Origin: Nymphaea colorata
Lineage: Eukaryota > Streptophyta > Magnoliopsida > Nymphaeales > Nymphaeaceae
Direction of reading: 5' to 3'
DNA: 64,000 nt
Assembly: GCF_008831285.2 (NCBI RefSeq)
Contig: NC_045149.1
Coordinates: forward strand, 1,676,001-1,740,000
The notes beneath the pieces are model-generated. The model saw only the letters and a program-made list of their open reading frames with translations. It was not told the DNA's origin and did no database searches. Of the stretch, positions 38,088 to 48,282 are shown in pieces; position 1 is the first letter of the stretch; the number at the start of each line of letters is the position of its first letter. The position numbers and the translations under genes are program-made.

Positions 38088-39199
38088 TCAGAGGAGGATC
38101 TTTAAACCGTGGAATGGAGGGAGTGGAACAGGTGGGTGAAGATGAAAAGGAAGGGACTCAAGGGGAATTGGAGGAATTGGAAGTGGAACAGAAGAGGGCA
38201 TCTCAGACTTTGGATATGAAGGACTTGCAGAAAAGAATGGAGACGACTCGAGAAAGGTTACATCGGCACTGACAAACTCTCGATTAGATATAGGATCTAG
38301 GCATCGATACCCTTTTTGATTTCTAGAGTATCTCACAAACACACATTTACTTGTTTGAGCAGCTAGTTTATCTCGATTGGAACCAAGTTTATGTACAAAG
38401 CATGTGCACCCAAATATCTGTGGGGGTAAAGAAAATAAAGCTCTATTTGGGTAGAAAATTTGTATTGGAATTTTGTTGTCTATGGAAGATGATGGCATTC
38501 TATTTATTAGGTAACATGCAGTCAAAATTGCATCTCCCCAAAATTTGAAAGGCATATGAGAATGAATCATGATTGTGCGGGCTACATCCAACAAATGACG
38601 ATGTTTTTTTTCAACTACAGCATTTTGCTGAGATCTGTGAGGGCATGTAAAATGTGGCACAATACCATGGGATTTATAGAAGTCAAGTAAATGAAAGATT
38701 TGAACTCGAGAGCATTGTCAATGCAAACAACCTTGACACAATAAATAAATTGAGTTTTTATTTTCAATATGAAAGATTTCAAGATACAAGCAGCTTTAGT
38801 TCTCTCTTTCATCAAAAACACCCAAGTGACACGAGAAAAATCATCAACAATGGAAAGATAATAACGAGACGACAATCGACTTGGAACCCGACTAGGCCCC
38901 CCAAACATCAATATGAACCAAATCAAATAGACATTGACTAGACTGACTTTGACTCGATGGAAAGGAAGTACGACTTGCTTGCCCAGTTGACAAGTTTCAC
39001 ACTCGATAGACGTTGTGGAAGAAATATGAAGACATAGCAGCCGAAGTTTAGGAAATGATGGATGACCCAATCTGAGATGCCACTGGAAGGCACTTGAAAA
39101 ATAATCAACTAGGAGCGATGCCTCCTTATGGGATGTATCCAAGATGTATATTCCATCTATCTCATGGCCTCCACCAATCTTCCTCCCAGTCGATAGATC
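38088..39199 (-). pseudogene. copia integrase, broken
   Basis: Zinc-binding part: WHLRLGHPS followed by CETCQLGK. Catalytic core: the second acidic residue is in a CIDNALEF motif and the Glu in NAVVEKKHRH. The first catalytic Asp region is lost from the open frame, because a one-base loss near 38979 and an extra G in a six-G run near 38897 shift the frame between them. A second shift near 38680 separates the core halves. The C-terminal part has FGCTCFVH, KCVFVRYS and REFVSADVTF, and ends in a Pro/Ser-rich tail. The domain order is normal but the protein is non-functional as it stands. Confidence 0.9.
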
Positions 39200-40576
39200 C
39201 TAAAATACACAAGTACCCGAGTCAAAAATAACTCTGCAATTCATCTTCATCTCTTTAGTTAGTTTGCTTACAGATAACAAATTCTTCGAGAATTCAGGAG
39301 TATATAACACATCATGAACATGCAAAGATGGAGAAAGATAAACATCTCTATGTCCTTCTACTGGTGATAGTCTTCCATTTGCCAATCGAACATGTTGAGG
39401 TGAATCAAATTTCTGCAGGTTTGAAATACTAGTATCTCCACAAGAGTGTTTAGATGCTCCAGAATCAATTATCCAACAACCTTTAGAAGTAGTTTTACCT
39501 GCAGAGTACGCTGAACTTGTGACAGCTGTAGATGCCGATGAAGTAGAAGGAGTAGCATTTGATCTATGCTCCATAATTAAATCAATTTCAGCTGGACTTA
39601 AATTAAGAGATGTAGCATCTACTGAAGCAGCAGTGGGATTCGCCTTAGGAGCCATACTGATAGAGATAGACTGTGTGTTTGGAGTAGAGCTGGATGAAGA
39701 TGTCACAGACAAAGAAGTGGATGAGTTAGGTTTACCCACTTTGTTCCAGCACCTATCCTCTATGTGACCAAGACGACCACAATATGTGCACTGAAGTCTT
39801 CCACGTCCTCCAGGACTTCGGCCTCTTCCTCTACCACGGGAAGAGTATAGTCCACTTCTTCCTCCTTCAAATGAGGCAAGGGCAGACGGCTGTGAGTTGT
39901 TCGAGGATGGAGGAAGAGTAACAACCAATCTGTTTATTCTATTGAAGGTCTCATCAAGATCAGGAAAATCTTAACCTGTAAGCATTTGAGCCTTGGATGC
40001 AGAATTATCAGAAGATAGTCCAGCAAGAAATTTAACCACAATCATTTGCTCCATATGAGATTTGAGACAATGCTTACAGGGCGGTTTTAAGGAATTCATC
40101 TTTTCATAAGTAAACTTCAACTTTGTAAAATATTCTGTCAAATCCATGTTACATTGCTGCATTTGTAACAATTCTTGCTGAATCTTTAAAATTTTACAGA
40201 TATTTTTATCTTGAGAGTACGTCTTCCGAAGAGAATTCCACATATCTTTGGCTGTATTATAATAACAAAGCCTTGCTGCAATGTGGTGCTGAGTGCTATT
40301 CATAAGCCAAATACTAATAATGTTGTTTTCTTCCTCCCACCGTGTGTATTTACCAGTCTTTTCAACTGGTTCATCTTCTTCCAATATATATTTCTTTCCA
40401 TGTCCAACGACCGACAACATGAAGGTTCTAGCCCATACATCATAGTTGGCTCCATCAAATTTGATAGTAGATCCAAATGAGAATGGATTTGATAAAGCTT
40501 TGTATTCATCACCTGCCTCTATGTGATGATTTTCAGATTCAGTTCTATCAAGTTGTATAGATCTGTTGGCAGCCAT
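39200..40576 (-). pseudogene. copia gag and protease, interrupted by nonsense codons
   Basis: Starts at the ATG whose first base is 40576 (MAANRSIQLDR); the frame is open further upstream without another ATG. Gag shows the NYDVWARTF and WEEENNIISIWLMNS blocks of the copia Gag family. A TAA at 39973-39971 interrupts it in frame. Downstream come a Gly/Arg-rich patch, a CCHC knuckle (CTYCGRLGHIEDRC, 39790-39749) and the protease active site WIIDSGASKH near 39475-39446. A TAG at 39202-39200 then closes the frame, where the family usually has Gln (after CVF), and the integrase continues in the same frame. Gag normally forms the virus-like particle that packages the element RNA. Confidence 0.9.
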
Positions 40577-41181
40577 GATAAAACCACGAAAATAGATAAC
40601 TATAAAAGCCAACGGCAGACAGGATATGTACTAGCAACCACAGAATTTTCCAGCCAGATTTCAACACCAACCTACAGCAGACTGAACATAAACAACATTC
40701 ACAGACTTACTGCAGTCAGATTTCAAGACAAACCTGCTTCATTTTGACTGAGACTCAACCCTGCACCACACGGCCAGGCAGATCAGACGTTCACTGGTCT
40801 GATATTTTTAAATGACATCCATTGAGTCAAATCTGATATATTCTACGACATTCAGATCTGATCAACATCAACTGTTTGTCAACGACATCACCTAAGTTAG
40901 ATATGATACACTTTGACATTCAGATCTGAACAAAAACAACAACTTGTCAACTTCATCCGATTAGGTTCTTCAGCAACATGAAGACTTCGACAACAACATA
41001 GGGTGCAGATCACGTCTCTACATGTAGAACGTGATCAGCCCCTTTTTCATCAAGCAGTCCCACCACTTTTCTTGAAGGCAGCAACAACTTTAGACGTCCA
41101 ACCTTGTCGTGAATGAAGGGATGAGAAAAAGAGAAGAAGGGAAGCCGCGTGAAACCCTAGACGGCACAGTCCTAGGTCCGA

Positions 41182-41194
41182 GGCTCTGATACCA
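41182..41194 (-). other. Primer-binding site (initiator Met tRNA)
   Basis: Minus strand TGGTATCAGAGCC, adjoining the 5' LTR without a gap; this is the standard plant copia sequence complementary to the initiator methionine tRNA 3' end. Confidence 0.95.
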
Positions 41195-41433
41195 TGTTGC
41201 GTAGAGAGGTAGAGAGGAGGGAGAAGAGAAGAAGGTGAGGAAGGAGGAGAGAATAGGTAGCAGTCATCAATCTGTCGGCTGCTCCTTTTCCATTAGACTA
41301 AATAAGGATTAGGGTTATGTTTAACCCTTTACATAAAGAGTCTAACAAAATTTTAAAAATTCAGAAAGCTACCTAATATTAAATACCAAAATACATAACA
41401 CTTTAAATACCAAAGCAGCATGTTTCCTCAACA
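41195..41433 (-). repeat. 5' LTR of the copia element
   Basis: 239 bp, partner of 36072-36310 with three differences. It would supply the promoter on the minus strand. Confidence 0.97.
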
Positions 41434-41438
41434 ATAAA
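41434..41438. repeat. Target-site duplication, right
   Basis: ATAAA, identical to 36067-36071. Joining the two flanks at this duplication restores continuity of the LINE reading. Confidence 0.9.
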
Positions 41439-41534
41439 AATGTGAAAAGGTTTGAGTATAGACTTATCTCCTTATGCAGCACATATATGTCGTGATCTCC
41501 AAAGTTATGGTCTAAAGATTGAGATATCATAACA

Positions 41535-41735
41535 ACATCTGGTCAGAAGAGCCCTCCAAAGATCCTGGGCGGTCATCGGCTTTCCAAGCTTCGAGCTTCC
41601 CTTCATTCACTATAACTATGATAAAGAAGACCTCGGGTATAGAAGTACGAGCTTTAGCTCGACATATAGGTATGTCTGCTCAAAAAGCACGAAGGGTAAT
41701 TGATCAAATTCGTGGTTGCTCCTATGAGCACAAGC
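41535..41735 (+). pseudogene. rpl22: Plastid rpl22 fragment (NUPT) inside the LINE
   Basis: From the ATG at 41618 the + frame reads MIKKTSGIEVRALARHIG then MSAQKARRVIDQIRGCSYE. This is the N-terminal third of plastid ribosomal protein L22; the K-A-R-R-V-I-D-Q-I-R-G-x-S-Y-E block is diagnostic of plastid L22. After residue 37 (41728) the similarity stops and LINE sequence resumes. The 80 or so bases before the ATG are neither LINE nor a sequence I recognise, and open in frame; they could be organellar, filler, or part of a former nuclear leader. L22 binds 23S rRNA in the plastid ribosome. This copy lacks two thirds of the protein and is not a gene. Confidence 0.8.
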
Positions 41736-42530
41736 GTCATGCAGTTACGAGAAGTGATCAGATTATTCAACCTAACCAAACTACCTTCTCTATGGGGAGG
41801 CACATCCATGATATTATCCTATGTACAAATGAAATGGTCAATTATGAGGAATTTTGGAGTAAATGTGGTTGTTTAAAGTTGGACATTTGGCAAAGCTTAT
41901 GATAGTTTCTTTTAGCTTCCCTAAGAACAATATGCTTGTGTTTAGATTCTCCCCAAGGTGGGCAGAGAAAGTAATTGTGTCACTTCAGTTTCTTATGAAA
42001 TTTTGGTTAATGGCAGACTTGGAGAAAGGTTCGAAGGTAAAAGATGTTTGAAGCAAGGGGATCCAATGTTCCCTTACCCTTGTATCATGATTATGAAGGT
42101 GTTCAATAGATGTCTTCAGGCTAACATAAGCAACAGAAAAATTGAAATTCAAAAATTTGTAGAATGAGGCAAGAGATAGGGATGGCAATGTTCGCCAGAT
42201 GATGGGCTCCTAGTTGCAAAGGCCAGCAAGTACTCTATTCTATTCATTAGGGGAATGAATTTGAAAGACTAGCATACAAGAAGGTTAATAAAGAAAAAAA
42301 AGATTAAGGCAATGAGGTTCTTAGGATGTTCAACTGGTGACTTGAGTAATTTTATGAGATGGCCTTTGGGGTCTCTCCTGGCCAACTATCTTGATTTGCT
42401 AGTTGTTTACAGATCAGCTCACATAGGCCCTTTGTTTCTCTTATTTACAAATAGAGAAGAGAATGACAGGATGGAAAGCTTGACATGTTAAAATCATGAA
42501 AAAGAGATGAGTGTGAGAGAGAAACGACAC

Positions 42531-42788
42531 TCACAAATTAGCTTGGGCATTGGGCTGGGTACTCGACAGGTACCCGGTTCCCGACCCAACTCGGGCCCGG
42601 TCTCAGGCCTATAAATTGGGCGTCGGGCCGGCCCGAGTAAGCCCGATAACTTATTTTTAATATTGCTTTTATATTAAAATTATTATTTTTTAATGTTAAT
42701 CGACTGGGCTTGGGCTTGAGTTCTAGGCAGTCGGGCCAGGCCCAGGCTGCTGGTATTGGACTGTGGCCCCCCAGCCTTATTCACAAAT
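42531..42788. mobile_element. GC-rich hAT-type MITE with 8-bp target duplication
   Basis: Element about 42539-42780, flanked by identical octamers TCACAAAT at 42531-42538 and 42781-42788. Left end TAGCTTGGGCATTGGGC resembles the reversed end of the element at 1-474 (TAAGCTTGGGCGTCGGG). The right end, reversed, is ATAAGGCTGGGGGGCC and is more diverged. It contains GGTACCCGG, GGGCCCGG and CGGGCCGGCCCG palindromic words and an AT-rich core. It lies at the junction between the LINE remnant and a copia fragment. Confidence 0.7.
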
Positions 42789-43078
42789 TTGCATGGTTCA
42801 ATTAGTCATAACATAGAAAAAGGCAAAGTATGTCTCTTCTCCATTTGGCATGCTTCACGCAAAGAGTCAAATTTATTGAAAATGGAAAGAAGTTCATATT
42901 TACAAGGAATATGTTATACGATTTTTATAGAGGGGCGCCCAAGTCACTTATGCCATTGCTACCGAGTAGCTCGTTCACAAGTAATGCTGCTAGTTCACAC
43001 CCACTAGCTCCTAACTGCAGCTTGTAGAGTCCTCACTCATTGTTTCCCTTGAGAAGAACATGCCCTATCTTGTCATCT
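42789..43078 (-). pseudogene. copia fragment: Gag-pre-integrase region
   Basis: Minus strand, mixed frames: DDKIGHVLLKGNNE then GLYKLQL near 43075-43000 and ACQMEKRHTLPF near 42860-42820, which fits the second Cys pair of the integrase zinc-binding region (C-x2-C-Q-x-x-K-x-H-x-L-P-F). It is the downstream continuation of the protease fragment and stops at the MITE. Confidence 0.55.
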
Positions 43079-44351
43079 TTAACATTGTGGGTGAAATTCT
43101 AGTAGCATGCCATTATCTTTCGTAAACTTGTGTACTGAAAGTATATTTTTGGTGATAGACAGCACATGCAAAATATCTTTCATTATGAATTTTGAGTCAA
43201 TATGAAAAAAAACAGAGGTTCCAATGTGTTCAATGTTCAAACCTTGTCCATTACCGATGCGAATTTGATCTCCTCCATTATAGCTAGATTGGATTGTCAA
43301 ATTGTTGAAATTTGATGTGGCATGGTGTGTAGCTCCAGAGTCAGGGTACCATCCTCCATGATCAAACGAACCATGTACATCAACGTCATGTGCTTTAATA
43401 GATGAAGCTTCCAATTTTTATGATGTTTGTATGTGTTGCACTTCCATGCATCATGACCAGATTGACGACATGCTTGTAAAACCGTGTGACAATTTGCTGC
43501 AATATGTCCATTATTTCCACAAGCAAAGAAAGATGGGAGATCGATCTTGATTTTTACTTTGTCTCTATTATTCTTAAAATGATTTCGGCCAAAGTTTTGA
43601 TTTTTCATAGTAAAACTCACCGATGAATTTTCTGTAGAGAAATTATCTGTTTCATCCAATTGTGACTCATGAATAAGTAACATTACATGCAAATATTCCA
43701 AAGTGATAGAATCGACCCTAGTGTTTAATGCAGTTCTAAGGGACCCATATTCACTAGATGGTAAACCAGCCATAATACAAGTGACAAGATCATCATCTGG
43801 TTTTGATGTCAGTGCTAATTGGTCAGCAATACCTTTTGCTCTACAAAAGTATTCTGAAATAGATTTTGTTTCCTTTCTTAAATTTTGGAGTTGGCTTTTC
43901 AATTGCTAAGTTCTAGCTCTTGACCGTGCAGCATACATTCCCCTGAGAGCATTCCATAATTAATGGGAAGAAGAGAGTCCCACAACATGACTACGAACTA
44001 GATCATTTAGTGACAAGAGAATCTGGCTTAATAAAAGTTGATCCAATCTATACCATTCATCATATTTTGGATTGTGTCGCTTTAAGCCATTGTTGTCATC
44101 TATCCATTTAGACGGCATCGTTGTTTACCATCAATGAATCCCATAAGATTATAACTCTTAAAGAGAGGTGTGAACTATGATTCTCAAATTAAATAATTAT
44201 CTTATGCACGCTTAATGGAAAGGAGATACTGCAGATTTGTAGGTGTATGTATGAAGCATAGGAAAGATCTGACCTGTATTTCGTGATATGTCTAGTGTAG
44301 CAGACTTTGGTGCATGCTGCTATTGAAGGAGATTCATGCCATAGAGCTTTG
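43079..44351 (-). pseudogene. copia gag and protease fragment
   Basis: Minus strand. The Gag N-terminal part near 44125-43920 shows MPSKWIDDNNGL and DEWYRLDQLLLSQIL, followed by stops near 43965 and 43910. An open stretch 43902-43297 continues Gag (FCRAKGIADQLAL, IMAGLPSSEYGSL) and carries two knuckles, CGNNGHIAANC and CRQSGHDAWKC. A frameshift near 43400 leads into the protease with WYPDSGATHHAT (in 43414-43079). The family differs from the element at 36-41 kb (DSGATHH versus DSGASKH). The polymerase is absent, so this is a truncated element. Confidence 0.8.
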
Positions 44352-44364
44352 GGCTCTGATACCA
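44352..44364 (-). other. Primer-binding site of the truncated copia
   Basis: Minus strand TGGTATCAGAGCC, the initiator-Met-tRNA type; places the 5' LTR immediately to its right. Confidence 0.85.
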
Positions 44365-44700
44365 TAAAAAGGAAGGCACACAAAAACTCAAATAACGTGG
44401 TTCAACTCAGGTTTGAGTCTACATCCACAACCAACCAGTTTCTCTCTCACACCTCAATCGTTTGTGTGAGAGGGGTTCTATTGACTTTTAAAGGAATACA
44501 CCCTTTGGAAGGTTTAGCTATTCCCTTAGTTTTAGGATCACAATTGCAGTCAATATCTTGATGATCTTCTTGGATATAGATTTGATCTCCTTTCCTAATT
44601 TTCTGATCAACCATATTTGCAACTGTTTTGGCTACCGCTGCTACTTTGTGTTGATCCTTATCTTCAATAGGGTTGCAAGTACATTGACAGCAGCAGGAAT
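44365..44700 (-). repeat. Probable 5' LTR of the truncated copia
   Basis: Starts at the primer-binding site. It contains the GTTCAACTCAGGTTTGAGTC and TCTCTCTCACACCTC words common near copia LTR ends. The outer boundary is not clear and no partner LTR remains in the window. Confidence 0.45.
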
Positions 44701-44739
44701 GAGCTACCTTGGAGATGGTAAGGCGGGTGTGGCATCAAG

Positions 44740-45072
44740 GGCAGAGGTAAGGGTGGGCGTCGGGCCCGGCCGCCGTCGGGTACCCTGTACCCAGCCCGGT
44801 TGGGCCCGGATCTTGGCCAGGAAAACCGGCTCCTGGGCCGGGCCTGGGCCAAATACTGCAGCCCAGGTCGGCCCGGCCTGGCCCGATCCGGCCCGCTCCC
44901 CCTCTGGCCCTCCCCCACCCCCTCCGTCTCCCTCTCCCCCTCCGGCCCTCCCCCACCCACTCCGTCTCCCTCTCCCCCTCCGGCTCTCCCCCTTCCCCTC
45001 TGTCTTCCTCTCCCCTTGGCCACCGGGCCGGGTCGGGCCTGGCCCAGCCCGATGCCCACCCCTAGGCAGAGG
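44740..45072. mobile_element. GC-rich hAT-type MITE, intact, with perfect 8-bp target duplication
   Basis: Element 44748-45064 (317 bp). Left terminus TAAGGGTGGGCGTCGGGC; right terminus, reversed, TAGGGGTGGGCATCGGGC: 16 of 18 bases agree. Identical octamers GGCAGAGG flank it at 44740-44747 and 45065-45072, the hAT hallmark. The interior holds GGGTACCC and GGGCCCGG palindromes and a C/T-rich minisatellite. Proline-rich ORFs on both strands are composition artefacts. It encodes no transposase and would need one in trans. Confidence 0.92.
44897..45017. repeat. 38-bp pyrimidine-rich minisatellite inside the MITE
   Basis: About three units of 38 bp starting CTCCCCCTCCGGCCCTC and ending CCGTCTCCCT, plus a partial fourth. 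The complement matches the 32-39 bp purine-rich units at 1-345, so the array belongs to the element family. Confidence 0.85.
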
Positions 45073-47943
45073 TAGGGGGCCAGCAGGGGCTATGGCCTCC
45101 CTTCAGATTTTAAAAAAGTCAAAAATTTACTTATAAATTTAAGAATTCTAGTTTAACCTATATAAAAAAAAATTGTAAAATTATAATTTGGCCCCGATTA
45201 AAATTTTGAAACTATATTTAAATGGCCCCTGCGATGAAAAACTCCTAGCTCCACCCCTGTGTGGCATCCATGGTAGGAGCAAAAAGAAGATTTTTTGAAG
45301 CTGACCCGGCTGTTCTATAGTGTGTTCTTAAATACTACGAGGACTATGGAGATGAAGTTTTGGGCTTAGATCTTCCGTTTTGAATATCATTTAGTTTTGA
45401 AATAAAAGTTGGGACCTAATGCCCAGCATGCTTTTTACTTCAATCGCGGGTCGGCTGGCTCTTGATTCAATCTATGAGTAATCTATGAGTTGATTGTTAA
45501 TCCACAAAAAGGATTGTCGTATTTATTTCTTTTTCAAAAAGCAAACGGGAAAAAAAATATTTTTAAAACTTAAAATAAGAAAAAGCTATAATATTATTTC
45601 AAACATAACATAAATGAGCGGTGGGTAAAATATTTAGTAGCATCTGTATCCTAAGGTAAATCGAATCAATTTGCCAACAATATGATTCGAACAGTCTAAT
45701 CGGCCGATTCTCACAAAGCTATATTCAACTAATTGTTCGACCTTATAATCTAATGGCACCATATATGGGTAGGCTTTTGGATTGTATTGTATAAAATTTA
45801 CAACTAAGTTGAAAGTTTTAGGTGCAACTGAATTTTCAAATTCAGCAAGAAGATCCTACAATATAATTTGGATTTAGCTACGAACTGAATTCATTTTTGT
45901 TGCAAATTAATTTGATTAATAATGGTATATGAAGGGGTGAGCCAGAAAGGTTTTTCTATGGGACACTAAATATATGGTTAACAAAGTTTCAATTAATCGT
46001 AAGGCAGAAAGGTTTTTCTATGAGACACTAAATATATGGTAACAAAGTTTCAATTAACCATGGGGAGGTGATTCAAATCACAAAAATCTACCTCATATTC
46101 ACCCAAGTTTCAACAATAAATTAACATTTGACGGAGTCGATAGGTCCCACGGAAACCCCACCTGCACCCGTGATATATGATCAATATACATACAGAAATG
46201 TATAAAATCGATCACATACCATCCTAACTCCGGATGACTAGATTCAAGAGCTTAGAACCTATCTAAATAACAGTAGGGCGCGTTCGATCCTGATCGTTGA
46301 AATGGGCTCTGCGTTTTTTGTATTTGTCCTGATGTTATATATCAAAAGGAGCAGAGAAAAGAAAAGGGGCGGCAGGACTTTGGAAATGACCGGTCCATTA
46401 TGGCAGTGCCTTCTTAGACATGGGCCTTGTTTTCCTCCATGAAAAGACAAGGCCACGTCCAATGGATTCCCTTCTAGTCAAACTTCAAAATATTCCCAGC
46501 ACCTCAAAATGCTCAGGAGAATTGGATCGGATCGATCGGGTGCTCACTATTCTTCTAGTTAATCGGGTCGATACGCTTGTCCTTGAATACTCTAGATCTA
46601 TATACGATTAATAGTTACCAAGTGTTAACTTAAGATCAAATTGATCAATATCTGACCTATAACTTTTTCTAGTTTATATTTATATATATGTAATGTTCGT
46701 GGATTTTGCCCAAGGGAGCTCTTTTCGAATAAATGATATAACGTTATTGAATAATTAAGACGCCTGCTTTTTCACTGGAAGCAAAGGTATAATTTTTTTT
46801 TTATGGGGTAAATAATTAACAAATTTTTAATTAGTTTTAGCGCGGTGAATTCGAATCTCCTGAGGCTGCCCTATATAATTGGACCAAGGTCTACTGAAGT
46901 TTAACATGTATATTGGAAGTTTCATATTGGGCTTAACATGTATATTGGAAGCTTCAGATTGGGCTTCGTGGGGCATACGCCCCATGGAGCCCTCACATAT
47001 CTCTGCCCTTGTTCACGTGCTTCACAAAATAGGCTCGTTCCGCTGAGAAAATTAAGCATATAAATAAAGTACATATAACTAAATAAGCTACATATTTACG
47101 GCAAACTTAGATAATTTCATTGTTGATCAGTTGCATTAAATTAATGTCATATACGTTACTCATAACCACATTGATTTCCAAAATAAAAAACGGATACTGC
47201 CTTCTCTTATATTCGCATTACTTTTATACAAGTGATGCATATATCATAGGGATATGAGATCCAGAGATCTCCTTTTTATACAAAGTTTGCACGCATTCTT
47301 TTTTAGTACTACAGAATTAACCATATATATATATATATATATATATAGCCCTTTACAAATTGTTCAAATAGCTTTTAATCTTTTCAAGCTAAATGTGTGT
47401 TTTTAACAAGCAAGAAATTATATGAATATTTGTAATCAATCTTTTTTGGAACCAGACTATGTTCCATGGCATTAATAGATATTGCATATATTTATTTCTC
47501 TAATAAGGTCAAAATCATGCCAAAGGCATTTCATCAAGGGCGTGGAGGTACCTAGGTTCTTGCGATCCATTTTTGCAGACATAATATATAAGGCGCCTCT
47601 AAAAACATTGTAGTGCTCTTCTTATTAAATGCGTACAGTTAGATGCGTTTACCATGGACTAGTTTAGTAAATAATATGTACTAATGTATATATGCTTTCT
47701 GAAGAATTGAAAAGACAACTGACACTGGTGCCACAAAAAGTTAACCACGAAATGTTAAACATTTTGTAACAATAAATCCAGTCAATTCCACTTATGGATT
47801 TGCTAAAATATAAAATAACACATCCAACAGCTCAGCTTAACGGAAATCTCACTTTATCTGTTTCCTATGTCCCTGGACCCTGCATGTGTCTAAGAAAAGA
47901 CTTTATATCTACTTAATGTACAATATCCTACACAGTTAATTTG

Positions 47944-47993
<50 letters not shown>

Positions 47994-48219
47994 ACATATG
48001 GCAACCTTTCAGTCAAGCGGCGAAGTTGCAGATAATCCCACCTCGGCCTAAAACTTTTCACTATAGCACCTCATTAATTTACTTCATTCTTAGTGGACGC
48101 TGACTTTCCGGTCCAGCTTAGCCGATGAATCCTGTCTTAGCAGCAGTATCACACCTTTGTGGCCCTCACCTGGTTCGGATAGTGAGTGATTCTTTTTTTT
48201 TTTCTCTCTCTCTCTCTCA

Positions 48220-48282
<63 letters not shown>

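Larger units (their letters stand above)
36072..41433 (-). mobile_element. Structurally complete Ty1/copia retrotransposon
   Basis: 5362 bp, coding on the minus strand. Visible parts: two 239-bp LTRs beginning TGTTG and ending CAACA, a 5-bp target duplication ATAAA, an initiator-Met-tRNA primer-binding site next to the 5' LTR, a polypurine tract next to the 3' LTR, and Gag, protease, integrase, reverse transcriptase and RNase H in Ty1/copia order. The LTRs differ at three positions (1.3%), so the insertion is fairly young. The coding region has at least three nonsense codons and several frameshifts, so it cannot make a full polyprotein. It is inserted in the reverse transcriptase region of a LINE. 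Confidence 0.97.
41434..42510 (+). pseudogene. LINE ORF2, right half (RT)
   Basis: Continues the LINE interrupted at 36071. It reads KRFEYRLISLCSTY at about 41442-41490 (family F-R-P-I-S-L-C), ISKVMV near 41496, then after a foreign insert QPNQTTFSMGRHIHDIIL at about 41770, KLDIWQS near 41875 and NGRLGERFEGKRCLKQGDPM at about 42005-42065 (family G-L-R-Q-G-D-P). Weakly readable RT-distal sequence runs to about 42480. The YADD region and a 3' poly(A) are not recognisable. The LINE is inactive. Confidence 0.7.

Noticed and set aside
41618-41902. A functional nuclear-transferred rpl22
   Set aside because: Similarity to L22 ends after 37 residues and then continues into LINE sequence; two thirds of the protein is missing and no convincing transit peptide is visible.
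44558-45136. 192-aa Pro/Gly-rich ORF
   Set aside because: Runs across the LTR of a dead copia and a GC-rich MITE; composition artefact.
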